Source of the DNA: DAINPP01 sp963667315
GTDB taxonomy: Bacteria > Thermotogota > Thermotogae > MWEM01
Assembly: GCA_963667315.1 (NCBI GenBank)
Contig: OY763325.1
Span: 3,844,001-3,908,000, forward strand
Length of the DNA stretch: 64,000 nt
Reading direction: 5' to 3'
Position numbers and translations under genes: made by a program. Below the pieces are notes generated by a model, which saw nothing but the letters and a program-made list of their open reading frames with translations, was not told the DNA's origin and ran no database searches. Position 1 is the stretch's first letter. Each line of letters starts with the position of its first letter. This document shows, piece after piece, positions 15,322 through 24,584 of this stretch.

Positions 15322-16215
15322 TTATTTGATGAAATCGACAAGAGAGGTTGTCATGACACTGCTGCCTGTTTTTAAAGCGGCATTTAGTATCGTCTGCTGA
15401 TTCTGAAGATTCGTATATGTTTCCAGAAAATCAGCGTCCTGTTCCTTCGACACATATTCGGTAAGAAAGTTTGTATATTCTTCAAATCTGTTTGTTGACA
15501 TTTCAAGGAATTTCTGCGAAGAACCATTTTCGGAAGTGATCTTCTGAAGGTTGTACTCAAACCTTTCCACTTTCACCAGCGCAATATCATTTAAATATTG
15601 TTCCGGATTATCTTCTTTAAGATTTTCAGATATGTTTTCAAGAAGGTTGAAGACACTTTCGTTGCCATCTACGACAAAAGCGTCGTAAACAGTTATCCCG
15701 TAAGCAAAATTATACCCTCCAAGATTCGTGCTTTGTCGGACATTTGCCTTTGTTTCCATCGTGATGGTTCCGTTATCGGCAACCGGTGCGTTGGCGGCAT
15801 CTGCTCCCGCAAAGATATGTTCTCCCCCAACGTTGGTGTTGGCAAGCTGAACCATATGTTCCTTAATCTTGTCAATCTCCTGAGCGATACTTTCACGGTC
15901 AGTCAACGTCAATGAACCGTTTGCCCCTTTGACCGTCAACTCTCTGACATGTGTAACGAGAGATGACATTTCCTGAGTAACACTGTCATAGAGATCCAGA
16001 TATGTCCCAACCGTATTCCCGTTCCTTTTGAACTGCTCCATCTCACGGACTCTTGTGTGGGCATTTGAAGCTCTTGTGGCAATAATCGCATCATCAGACG
16101 GATATCTCACCTTGAGTCCAGTAGATCCCTCTTCGTGTAATTGAGCGACCCTTTTATAATCATTTGTAATATCCTGTAGTATTTTGCTGTGAAGCATCGA
16201 ATGATTTATTCTCAT
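15322..16215 (-). CDS. flgL: Flagellar hook-filament junction protein FlgL (HAP3)
   Basis: The 297-residue protein has the flagellin-type N-terminal helix (MRINHSMLHSKILQDI, then YPSDDAIIATRASN) and a matching C-terminal helix (YTNLQNQQTILNAALKTGSSVMTTSLVDFI), with GGEHIFAGADA near 128 in the segment typical of FlgL. It forms the second junction ring between hook and filament after export through the flagellar secretion system. It follows flgN by 19 bp. The partner HAP1 gene flgK, usually placed between flgN and flgL, is not here. Expression probably comes from the sigma-28 promoter ahead of flgM. Confidence 0.92.
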   Translation of the reverse strand: MRINHSMLHSKILQDITNDYKRVAQLHEEGSTGLKVRYPSDDAIIATRASNAHTRVREMEQFKRNGNTVGTYLDLYDSVTQEMSSLVTHVRELTVKGANGSLTLTDRESIAQEIDKIKEHMVQLANTNVGGEHIFAGADAANAPVADNGTITMETKANVRQSTNLGGYNFAYGITVYDAFVVDGNESVFNLLENISENLKEDNPEQYLNDIALVKVERFEYNLQKITSENGSSQKFLEMSTNRFEEYTNFLTEYVSKEQDADFLETYTNLQNQQTILNAALKTGSSVMTTSLVDFIK

Positions 16216-16234
16216 AATGTCGTCCTTTCCGGTT

Positions 16235-16723
16235 CTACCCTTTACCGTTGAACATTTTCTTCTGCATGTCCTGCTGGTATTTCCCCTTGATATTATAAGT
16301 GTTGATTCGTTCCTGACCTGTAACGGTATCTCTCAGTAAATTAACGTTTTTCAGCTGAAAAGATATCATTTTCTCTATCGTATAATGCAGATGGCTTATT
16401 TCCTGAAGGCATTCAAGCAACCTTGCAATCAGCACCATAAATTTTGTGCCTTCTTCCTCCCCAACTGCTTCGGCTATTTCAGAAACAGATGACTCTCTAT
16501 CAATCGTTAAAGTGTCACACAAATCTGCAGATAACGCTTCTCTTCTTTTTTCCGCTTCGTCAATGGAAACCACCATCACTTCTTCATCTCTCGTGATGAT
16601 ATTAAGCTCGTCATAGTTGCCATCAATCAACGCCCGTTCCTTTCTTTCAAGAATATTCTGATATTCATGGAAGATTGATGTCTGAGCTTCAATATGATTT
16701 TTTAAATCTTCAAGTGCTCTCAC
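16235..16723 (-). CDS. flgN: Flagellar export chaperone FlgN
   Basis: The 162-residue, almost entirely helical protein has the FlgN pattern: an N-terminal helix pair (LEDLKNHIEAQTSIFHEYQNIL ... RALIDGNYDEL) and a C-terminal helix with NVNLLRDTV. FlgN keeps the hook junction proteins FlgK and FlgL soluble and delivers them to the export gate. GTG 16723 is chosen because CGGAGG lies six bases upstream; TTG 16729 would touch that site. It sits between flgM and flgL, the standard order apart from the missing flgK. Confidence 0.85.
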   Translation of the reverse strand: MRALEDLKNHIEAQTSIFHEYQNILERKERALIDGNYDELNIITRDEEVMVVSIDEAEKRREALSADLCDTLTIDRESSVSEIAEAVGEEEGTKFMVLIARLLECLQEISHLHYTIEKMISFQLKNVNLLRDTVTGQERINTYNIKGKYQQDMQKKMFNGKG

Positions 16724-16736
16724 GCTCAACCTCCGA

Positions 16737-17015
16737 CTATTCTCCCAAAATTTTCTTCAAAATTTTGTCAGGATCAGTATTATAGGCATCATTTTTTATC
16801 AGTTCCCGAAAATGGTTGACAAGTTTTTCTCTGACCTCCGGGATACGTTCGGCCTCTTTCAGCATAGACTTTATGCCTGCACTTTTTTCGAGATTTTCCG
16901 TCTTAAATATTGAAGCGTCAACCTGCTTATCCGCCTTTTGTGCTTGCTTTGTTTTTTTTATCTGATTAAAATAATCAGAAGAATTTATTCTGTTGATTCC
17001 ACCAGAATCAATCAT
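16737..17015 (-). CDS. flgM: Anti-sigma-28 factor FlgM
   Basis: This 92-residue protein has the FlgM layout: a flexible N-terminus (MIDSGGINRINSS), a basic linker and a C-terminal helical region (IKSMLKEAERIPEVREKLV ... YNTDPDKILKKIL), where the pattern PEVREKLV and YxxDPxxIAxxIL is characteristic. FlgM binds and inhibits the flagellar sigma factor FliA until the hook is complete and FlgM is exported. A GGAGGTG site precedes the ATG. The gene stands directly behind a near-perfect sigma-28 promoter, giving the usual negative feedback loop. Confidence 0.9.
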   Translation of the reverse strand: MIDSGGINRINSSDYFNQIKKTKQAQKADKQVDASIFKTENLEKSAGIKSMLKEAERIPEVREKLVNHFRELIKNDAYNTDPDKILKKILGE

Positions 17016-17076
17016 AAAAACACCTCCGGGACACCCTCTGCCCTTAACCCTTTTTGATTTCTATAATTACAACCAT

Positions 17077-17103
17077 TTATCGGAGTTGTATTTCGAAACT
17101 TTA
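17077..17103 (-). promoter_or_regulatory. Sigma-28 (FliA) promoter of flgM-flgN-flgL
   Basis: On the minus strand TAAAGTTT (17103-17096), 11 bp, then TCCGATAA (17084-17077) match the sigma-28 consensus TAAAGTTT-N11-GCCGATAA at 15 of 16 positions. It lies 62 bp before the flgM start codon. Confidence 0.9.
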
Positions 17104-17110
17104 GTAAATT

Positions 17111-18028
17111 TTATTCTCCAATAAGTTTAACGCTTCCGTTTGAGGAACTGAGATTGATAGAAGCCCCACCTTCATTGATAGTCCCTTCTTTTCTTTTTTT
17201 CGAATCCTGGCTCATTCTCATCTTAAGGTTTTCGATTGAAACGGATGCGTTACTGGTCTTTGCAGAAAAATTGAGATTTGAATTTTGAGGTATTTTCAAG
17301 TCTATTCTGCCATTGCTTGTATCAAACGTCATATTCCCTGAAAGGGATGGTGTGAAATTTCCGGTAATTGATCCATTTGAGGTGTTGAAGGCATTATTGA
17401 ATCCTGAAAGAAAACAATCCTCAATCTTTATGGAGCCATTACTCGTATCGGCATCAATCTGCCCCTTTAATTGATTGATTGTAATTGAACCATTGGAACT
17501 TTTTAGTTTAAAGTCTCCGGTACAGTTTTCTATTATTACTCTGCCGTTCGACGTATCGGCAATGACACTGCCATTACATTCTTTTAATGCAATTGAACCG
17601 TTGGATGTGTCCAGGTCAATTCTGTTGACTGTGTTTAAAACCTTCAGTGGTACGCTGATGTTAAGATTTGCCCCGTAACTTCCCATCTTAAAAATGTTGC
17701 TGCTTTCTGGGAAATCAACGTAAATCCGTGTTGTTGAGCCGATTTCTTTGTATTTAATCTGAACTTTACCGAGTTCATCTTCGAGATTTCCGGTTCCCTG
17801 GATATACTTTTTCCCTTCAATCCGGAAATAATCTCTTTCCCATGGGCTAACTTCAATATAACCATTCCTCGAATCAATATCAAGAAGTGTGCTGTTTAAA
17901 CTTTCAGGGTTTATGTCAAAAGCGAATTCCTCCTCTTTTCGAAGCATTTCATCACAACTTGAAAGGGTTAAAACCAGTAATAGTAAAGATACGAGTATAA
18001 AAAAGCTGTTTCTCTGTGTTTTTTTCAT
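17111..18028 (-). CDS. DUF4097-type lipoprotein with SNG repeats
   Basis: The 305-residue protein has a signal peptide ending in a lipobox (LTLSSC), so it should be lipid-anchored outside the inner membrane. The mature part contains about nine degenerate repeats around S-N-G followed by a hydrophobic strand (SRNGYIE, TSNGSIAL, TSNGRVII, SSNGSITI and so on, spaced 18-35 residues), the signature of the DUF4097 beta-helix or 'adhesin-like' domain. Function is unknown; such proteins are often near envelope-stress regulators. ATG 18028 follows AGGTGAG. It is the last gene after the two hybrid kinases on this strand, with 38 bp or more between genes. Confidence 0.85.
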   Translation of the reverse strand: MKKTQRNSFFILVSLLLLVLTLSSCDEMLRKEEEFAFDINPESLNSTLLDIDSRNGYIEVSPWERDYFRIEGKKYIQGTGNLEDELGKVQIKYKEIGSTTRIYVDFPESSNIFKMGSYGANLNISVPLKVLNTVNRIDLDTSNGSIALKECNGSVIADTSNGRVIIENCTGDFKLKSSNGSITINQLKGQIDADTSNGSIKIEDCFLSGFNNAFNTSNGSITGNFTPSLSGNMTFDTSNGRIDLKIPQNSNLNFSAKTSNASVSIENLKMRMSQDSKKRKEGTINEGGASINLSSSNGSVKLIGE

Positions 18029-18081
18029 TTTCTCACCTGCCATTCAAAATTACACTATCATAACATATTTTTAAATGCACA

Positions 18082-20709
18082 TCATAAAGATGATGTGATA
18101 ATCTTTTTTATCTTTTCCGATGTTACAGGTTTTGTGATACATTTATCCATTCCGCTTTCTTTGGCTCTTTTATAAATCTCATGAACAGCCGAGGCCGTGA
18201 ACCCGATGATTGAGACATCAGAACTCAACGGCAGATTTCGGATCTTTTTTGTCGCGACAAAACCGTTGATGATCGGGATATTGATGTCCATAAAGATGAT
18301 GTCGGGTTTTTCTTCATCACAGATTTCTACAGCCCTTTGACCGTTTTTGGCAATAGATATTGCGGCGTTCTGAAAGTCTTTCTTAATCATAGCCTCAAGC
18401 AGTATGATATTGATATCGTTGTCCTCAACGATCAGTACCTTGAAATATGCATCTTTTAATATGTCATAGTCTTTTTCAGAATTATCAAGGATTTCGGCAT
18501 GGAAGACAAAACTGAATTCACTGCCTTTTCCGAAAGTGCTTTTGATGACCAGACGGCTGTTGAATAACTTAAGGAATTTTGAAACAACGGATAATCCCAA
18601 GCCGGACCCGCCATATTTTTTGTGAATAGAATGATCCGCCTGATTAAACATGTTCGTGATCGAACGTTGTGCTTCTTTTGCAATTCCTATACCGGTATCC
18701 TTTACAGAAATTCGGATAGTCGCTTCATCATCCTGTACATTGAGGAGTTCTACCGATAGGGTGATAACGCCGCTTTCTGTAAATTTAACGGCATTACTCA
18801 AAAGATTTGTCAGGATATGTTCCAGCTTTCTACCATCCGTGTTGATAAAACGCGGTGTTCTGATATCCCGGGAAAGATTAAACCGTGTCTTATCGTTCAG
18901 GAGGGGTTTGATCAGTTCAAAAGAATCTTCAAGTATCTGATAAAAATCGGTCCTTTCCTTCATCAATCTGAGTTTTCCGGAATCAGCCTTTGAAAATTCG
19001 AGGATATTTTGGATGATTCTGAGAAGATTTCCCGATGTGTTGATGATATTGTTGAGGTATTCATTTTTTATGTTTTCGGAAACCTTTTTTTTCAACATTT
19101 CAGAGTATCCCACGATACTGTTGACCGGTGTCCTGAGATCGTGACTCATATTGGTGAAGAATTCTTCTTTCTGTTTCTTTAGTGCTTCGGCAGTATCTTT
19201 TGCCCTTTTTAAATCGGTTATGTCCAACGAATATTCTACTGCTCCGCAAACATTTCCCTCTGTGTCATAAATAGGAGATGTGAAAACCTTTGCGGCTTTT
19301 CCGGACATATCTTCTCTCGGGTCATTTTCGGCGATAATCTCTGTGAAAGATCTTCGTGTTTTCAGAACTTCCTCAAGTTTGCACATTGGACACGGTGTGG
19401 CTCTATTCATGTATAGTTCATAACATTTTTTTCCGAAGATTGTGTCTTTATCAGCTGACCTGATCTTTTCAAGGAGTCTGTTATTCTGATTATACGCGAT
19501 GATTCGATATTCTTTATCGATGACATTAAGCGTACCCGGAAGGGTGTCGATGATTGACTGCAGCAAATTCCAGCTTCTGACCATTTCTTCTTCGGCTGTT
19601 TTCCGCCGTGTGATATCGATATGTGTCCCAAACATCTTAGCCGGTTTCCCCTCTTTGTCCCATTCCAGAACTTTTCCTCTGGCAAGAACCCATATCCAAT
19701 TCCCGTTTTTGTGTTTCAAACGATAATCGCATTCATAATATTCCTTTTTTCTCTTATAATGATCAGCAAGGGCATTGTTGACTCTCTTTAGATCAGCGGG
19801 ATGTATTCTGGTTCTCCAGGTGTTATTATCTATTGGTTGCAATTCATCCAATGTATAACCGATCATATTTGCCCATCGCTCGTTTATGAAGATTTCCCCG
19901 GTGAGGAGACTTCTCTCCCACGTACCGGCATCTGTCCCATCTATGACATTTGATAATTTTTTTCTCAGGATGATTTCCTCGGTCAGATCTTTTCCGTGGA
20001 TGACGCATCCGATGACGTTTCCAGAATCTGAATACCGTGGATAATAACAGATTTCGAAATAGCTTTTCTGTTTATTGGGAGGCTCTATCCATTGTTTGTA
20101 TCTTATGCTATTGCCTTTAAAACATTCATCAAGCTTTGGTTTGATATGTACGTTGAAATGATTGTTATGTGTGTAGAAATCACTGATTTTCCTACCGACG
20201 ATTTCATTTTCAGGTTTGCTGTGAATTTTTGTATACCCCTTGTTTACAGCAAGATAACGGTAATTAAGGTCAACGACGGACATTGGATCTGATACGGTGG
20301 AAACGATTGTCTCAAGTAAATTCAGCTGTTCTCTTTGCTTCCTTTCCTTTGTGATATCCATCACCCAGCATTTAAAATCAGACGAATCATTCGATTCCCT
20401 CTCAAATCTGATCTTGTACCAGCTTTTCAAAAGGTGAGAATAGACTTCCTCTTCACAATAGGAACTTGCCATCGTTATCCTTAGAATTCTTGATAACCAA
20501 TCTTTATGGATTGGCGTTGATACGCCGAAGATTTCGGTAAAAGACTTATTCAGAATACCTTCATTCCGAAAGCCTGTCATGTTTTCAAAATATCTGTTGA
20601 CGTATAGAATTTTAAAATCAACGATTTCTCCCGTATCGTTAAAAGAAGCGGAACCGTATAAAAAGGCAACGGGAGAATGTTCAAAATTCTTCAGGTTCTT
20701 TGTGTCCAT
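18082..20709 (-). CDS. Hybrid sensor histidine kinase with four PAS domains and receiver
   Basis: The 875-residue protein has no evident membrane helix and is probably cytoplasmic. In order it shows PAS domains at roughly 10-125, 140-250, 260-375 and 385-500, a HisKA domain with the phospho-accepting histidine in NMSHDLRTP near 520, a HATPase domain (NLLSNAVKF, DTGIGIA, GLGLSVV) at 620-740, and a complete receiver domain (VEDND, FMDINIP with the aspartate, ITKPV lysine) at 755-875. The fourth PAS carries CPMC, a possible metal or redox site. No output domain is attached, so phosphate must pass on to another protein. The related kinase gene lies 22 bp upstream. Confidence 0.93.
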   Translation of the reverse strand: MDTKNLKNFEHSPVAFLYGSASFNDTGEIVDFKILYVNRYFENMTGFRNEGILNKSFTEIFGVSTPIHKDWLSRILRITMASSYCEEEVYSHLLKSWYKIRFERESNDSSDFKCWVMDITKERKQREQLNLLETIVSTVSDPMSVVDLNYRYLAVNKGYTKIHSKPENEIVGRKISDFYTHNNHFNVHIKPKLDECFKGNSIRYKQWIEPPNKQKSYFEICYYPRYSDSGNVIGCVIHGKDLTEEIILRKKLSNVIDGTDAGTWERSLLTGEIFINERWANMIGYTLDELQPIDNNTWRTRIHPADLKRVNNALADHYKRKKEYYECDYRLKHKNGNWIWVLARGKVLEWDKEGKPAKMFGTHIDITRRKTAEEEMVRSWNLLQSIIDTLPGTLNVIDKEYRIIAYNQNNRLLEKIRSADKDTIFGKKCYELYMNRATPCPMCKLEEVLKTRRSFTEIIAENDPREDMSGKAAKVFTSPIYDTEGNVCGAVEYSLDITDLKRAKDTAEALKKQKEEFFTNMSHDLRTPVNSIVGYSEMLKKKVSENIKNEYLNNIINTSGNLLRIIQNILEFSKADSGKLRLMKERTDFYQILEDSFELIKPLLNDKTRFNLSRDIRTPRFINTDGRKLEHILTNLLSNAVKFTESGVITLSVELLNVQDDEATIRISVKDTGIGIAKEAQRSITNMFNQADHSIHKKYGGSGLGLSVVSKFLKLFNSRLVIKSTFGKGSEFSFVFHAEILDNSEKDYDILKDAYFKVLIVEDNDINIILLEAMIKKDFQNAAISIAKNGQRAVEICDEEKPDIIFMDINIPIINGFVATKKIRNLPLSSDVSIIGFTASAVHEIYKRAKESGMDKCITKPVTSEKIKKIITSSL

Positions 20710-20731
20710 TTTCACCCCAATTTACTTCCGG

Positions 20732-23134
20732 TCAGATGTATCTGTTGATGACTTTGATCAGTTCATTTGGAATAACCGGTTTTGTGATGTAATCATCCAT
20801 GCCGATGGATATACCGGCATCTATCTTTTCTTGATGAGCTTCTGCCGAGACACCGATGATGATCGTTTCGTTGTCTTTCATGTTTTTTCTGATAATCTGT
20901 GTTGATTCAAGTCCGTTCATTTTGGGCATTCTGATATCCATCAAGATCAGATCAAAGCGATATTTACTATGTTTTTCCACAGCCTCTTTTCCGTTTAAGG
21001 CAGCCACAATCTTTGCGGAGGGATAATAGCGTCTGATGATTGTTTCGTTCAGTTTCCTATTGATCGCATTATCTTCAACGATCATTATTTTCAGCGGTTT
21101 ACTGTTTTCAACGGTTTCGTTTCTTTTTAACAAACCGGGATCTATATTGTTTGGTTGAGAGGTAATTCTGAAACTCAGGATAAAACTGAATTCGCTGCCT
21201 TTTCCGGGTTGTGAGAATAGATTTAATCGGCTATTCATAAGTTCTAAGATTCCGTTTGAAATGCTTAACCCCAAACCGGTTCCGTCATACTGCCTTGAGA
21301 TTGAAGAATCGGCCTGCGTAAATGAATCGAATATGATTTTTTTTAGTGAATCATCAATCCCTATACCCGTGTCTTTTACAAGAAACTTTATCATTGCTTT
21401 TTTGGAATTTTTTGTTAAAAGCTGTGCTTTTAACAAAATATCTCCTTTTTCAGTGAATTTGACGGCATTCATCAGGAGATTACCGATAACTTGTGATAAT
21501 TTAAGTTTATCGGTCAGAAGATATTCCGGGATGCCATCGTCAATCTGAAGTTCAACGGTCAAAGCCTTTTTCTCGGTACTTTTTCTCGTCATTTTGATCA
21601 GATTTTCCAAGAGAGCTTTGATATTGACCGACTGATAATTGACCTTCAATTTATACGTCAGTATTTTGGTGAAGTCAAGTATATCATTAACGATTCCGAG
21701 AAGCCTTCTGGCAGAGGTTTCTATGTTTTGGACATATTCAATCTGTTCCTCATCAAGATCGGTGCCTTTTACGATATTCGAGAAACCAAGGATGCCGTTC
21801 AACGGCGTTCTTAATTCATGGCTCATATTCATCATAAATTCGGTCTTTACGGCATCGGCTTTTTCAATCCGTCGTTTAGCCTCTTTCAATTCATTCTCAA
21901 ATTGAACCTGTCGGGTGACATCCCTTCCGTTGATGGAAATAATATCCTGATTCATTGTTTTATCATTACCCCATGAAAATTTTACATTGTCTTCGACCCA
22001 TATTTTTGTACCGTTTTTCTTTTCCACAGGATAACGGTACGTGAGTTTCATGCTTTTTTCAGCTTTCGCTTTTTCAAAATCACGGATGATTTTCTTTCGG
22101 AATTCTTCAGGGACATTAATGAATGCATCTTCTATGGTTTGAAGATCCTTTTCATCGTCAAGATCAAGCATTTTTACATAGGAGGGTGAAACATATTTGA
22201 ACCGATGGTTTCTGATCATCGCTACACCGTCGGTGGTGTTTTCCGTCATTATCCGATAATTATTTTCCTTTTCTAGAAGCTCGTTTTCAGCTTTGAGCCT
22301 TTTCTCAAGCAGTTCAGTCTTTAACAACAGCAGACTGATTTGCTCCATGTAAGTCAAAAGGAACGAAAGGTTATCGATCTCTTTCTTTTCCTTAAAAAGA
22401 AAAAGAAAGAGGCCCTTGACAGAATTTTCACGAATTAACAGGTGAATCCTGGCATTAAAGCCAGCAGGACAGTTAATGTTATAGGTTGAATTGCCTATAT
22501 GTAAGGGAAGCACCTCGTAAAAAGAATTGATCAGGATTGATTTGGGGATTTCTGAAAAGAGGTTGACGATATAGGTTGAAAACTCCTCTAAAACTGAATC
22601 TTCTAAAAAATATTCGTATTCGGATAGATATTCCTTTTCCTCGTTAAAATGAGAGAAGAGGACGAAGGAGGCACCTGAGAGGCGGGAAGCTCTTTCGGCA
22701 ATTTTTTTCGGTTTAATAATTCCTGATTGAAAGATTTCATTTGAGGTCTGCATGATGATTTTTTCAGCGTTGATATCAATGACCCAGGAGATGTAATAAT
22801 CCTCACGTACATGTTCATACCTTATTCTCAGCCATTTTTGAAATCTTGGTGAATAGATGTCGATGAAGAATGGTTTTTTCTCTTTGAAGAATGGTGTATA
22901 ACCCTTCAACAGTTGCTTATAATTTTCCTTTGCGTATCCAAAAAAACTACTTTCTTCAATACCGCGTATATCTTCCCCTTTGACATTCATGAGTTTTTCA
23001 AATGCCGTGTTAACGTGTCGGACGATAAAATCATCAACAAGACCGGATTCGTCAAAGATTATCCGCTTGTGAACGAAAGCCATTGAAGTTGCATTTACAA
23101 TTTCAAAATCAAACGACTCACCCGGTTTATCCAA
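20732..23134 (-). CDS. Hybrid sensor histidine kinase with PAS domains and receiver
   Basis: This 800-residue kinase has an N-terminal PAS at about 10-125, a middle region (130-285) that could be a divergent GAF domain, a second PAS at 295-420, HisKA with NMSHELRTPLNG near 437, HATPase (NLLMNAVKF, DTGIGID, GTGLGLSI) at 540-655 and a receiver (VEDNAINRKL, LMDIRMPKMNG, YITKPV) at 680-800. No membrane helix is evident. TTG 23134 is the likely start since AGGTGA precedes it by six bases; GTG 23143 lies within that site. Tandem placement with a second hybrid kinase suggests duplication and a shared phosphorelay. The partner response regulator is not identified here. Confidence 0.92.
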   Translation of the reverse strand: MDKPGESFDFEIVNATSMAFVHKRIIFDESGLVDDFIVRHVNTAFEKLMNVKGEDIRGIEESSFFGYAKENYKQLLKGYTPFFKEKKPFFIDIYSPRFQKWLRIRYEHVREDYYISWVIDINAEKIIMQTSNEIFQSGIIKPKKIAERASRLSGASFVLFSHFNEEKEYLSEYEYFLEDSVLEEFSTYIVNLFSEIPKSILINSFYEVLPLHIGNSTYNINCPAGFNARIHLLIRENSVKGLFLFLFKEKKEIDNLSFLLTYMEQISLLLLKTELLEKRLKAENELLEKENNYRIMTENTTDGVAMIRNHRFKYVSPSYVKMLDLDDEKDLQTIEDAFINVPEEFRKKIIRDFEKAKAEKSMKLTYRYPVEKKNGTKIWVEDNVKFSWGNDKTMNQDIISINGRDVTRQVQFENELKEAKRRIEKADAVKTEFMMNMSHELRTPLNGILGFSNIVKGTDLDEEQIEYVQNIETSARRLLGIVNDILDFTKILTYKLKVNYQSVNIKALLENLIKMTRKSTEKKALTVELQIDDGIPEYLLTDKLKLSQVIGNLLMNAVKFTEKGDILLKAQLLTKNSKKAMIKFLVKDTGIGIDDSLKKIIFDSFTQADSSISRQYDGTGLGLSISNGILELMNSRLNLFSQPGKGSEFSFILSFRITSQPNNIDPGLLKRNETVENSKPLKIMIVEDNAINRKLNETIIRRYYPSAKIVAALNGKEAVEKHSKYRFDLILMDIRMPKMNGLESTQIIRKNMKDNETIIIGVSAEAHQEKIDAGISIGMDDYITKPVIPNELIKVINRYI

Positions 23135-23224
23135 AAAAATCACCTGGTTTTTAAAACTGATTGCAATTGATAGATCAAGATCAAAAAAATTTATAAAACC
23201 TTGAATGATCCTAATCTGCTGATC

Positions 23225-24454
23225 TTAGATTTTCATGTTTTTCAGTAAATCTTTGACCGTTTCGCGTTTTCTTATTAACCTGTGACTGTCTTTGTAAATT
23301 AATACTTCCGCTGGTTTGGACTCGGCATTATAATTGGATGCCATTGAAAAGCCATAGGCTCCCGCATCGTGAATTGCAAGAAGATCTCCTTTGTTGACAT
23401 CTTCTATCTCCCTGTTTTTTCCAAGTCTATCACCGGTTTCACATAATCCCCCGACAATATCTGCGGTTATCTTTTCCTGGGACTGTTTGGTGTGAAGAGG
23501 TTGGATGTGATGATAAGCATCATAAAGAGCAGGTCTGATCATGTTCGCCATATTGGCATCACAAACCACAAAGTTTTTATGTTCGGTCATCTTTTTATAG
23601 AGCACCTTTGAAAGTAATATACCCGAAGGACCCAGAATAAATCTTCCGATTTCCATCATGATCTGACAATTCATCGCTCTTAAAACGGGAACGATCTCCT
23701 TTTTGTACGTTTCAATAGCAAAATCATTACCGTCTTTGTGGTAGTCAATACCCCAACCGCCCCCGATATTGAGTGTTTTAAGTTGAACAAAATCTTTTAT
23801 CAGTTCGGATATCTTCGAAAAGGCATCTTTAAAGGCACTGATATCATAAATGTTAGACCCTATATGTGTGTGCAGACCAGTGATAAGGCCTTTATCGGTT
23901 GAAAGAATTTTTCGCGCTACATCCATTTGTATACCAAATTTGTTTTCTTTCAATCCGGTGGAGATATAGGGATGCGTATGGGGGTTGACATCAGGGTTAA
24001 CCCTCAGCATGAAGTTTGGGATATTCTCTTTATTGTCAATCTTTTCTACAATGTTTCTAACGACTTTGTACTCTTCGTAGGAATCGATATTGATGGAATA
24101 AACACCTTCACTGATCATCGTTTCAAGAAATTCACGGCTTTTTCCGTTACCATTTACGACGATTTTCTCAGCCGATGTCCCCCCTTCTCTTGCCAATGTG
24201 TATTCGTTGAGGTTTACAATATCAATCATACAGCCATTCTTGACAAGCAGGTTTATCAGGTGAATATTGTTATTTGCCTTCAATGCAAACCCAAGATGGA
24301 AATCGTTAAGCTCTTCCATCGCCGAATAGATCAATTTAATTCTATCCTTTATGGATTGTTTACTGTAACAATACAAAGGGGTCCCGTACTTTTCGGCAAG
24401 TTCAAAAATGTTTACATCTTCAATCATCAATCCGTCATTAATTTTCTTTATCAT
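23225..24454 (-). CDS. lysA: Diaminopimelate decarboxylase
   Basis: The 409-residue PLP enzyme has the fold type III features: YCYSKQSI near 28, the cofactor lysine in GFALKANNN near 55, RVNPDVNPHTHPYISTGLKENKFGI near 150-175, HTHIGS near 195, GGGWGIDY near 230, and the active-site cysteine in GGLCETGD near 345. It converts meso-diaminopimelate to lysine. The presence of this enzyme implies a diaminopimelate lysine pathway, using aspartate semialdehyde that the aspartokinase at 46741 would help supply. It is divergent from the NlpC/P60 gene. Isolated from other lysine genes. Confidence 0.94.
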   Translation of the reverse strand: MIKKINDGLMIEDVNIFELAEKYGTPLYCYSKQSIKDRIKLIYSAMEELNDFHLGFALKANNNIHLINLLVKNGCMIDIVNLNEYTLAREGGTSAEKIVVNGNGKSREFLETMISEGVYSINIDSYEEYKVVRNIVEKIDNKENIPNFMLRVNPDVNPHTHPYISTGLKENKFGIQMDVARKILSTDKGLITGLHTHIGSNIYDISAFKDAFSKISELIKDFVQLKTLNIGGGWGIDYHKDGNDFAIETYKKEIVPVLRAMNCQIMMEIGRFILGPSGILLSKVLYKKMTEHKNFVVCDANMANMIRPALYDAYHHIQPLHTKQSQEKITADIVGGLCETGDRLGKNREIEDVNKGDLLAIHDAGAYGFSMASNYNAESKPAEVLIYKDSHRLIRKRETVKDLLKNMKI

Positions 24455-24584
24455 TCAAATCACTTCTTTCGTAAATAATGTATAATTGTATTGACTTTTG
24501 AATTAGCTTTCAAATTAGTCCTACGCAATTCAGGCATAACAATAATCAATTAATTATAGCATGAAAACAGGGGAGTGTGAAAAA

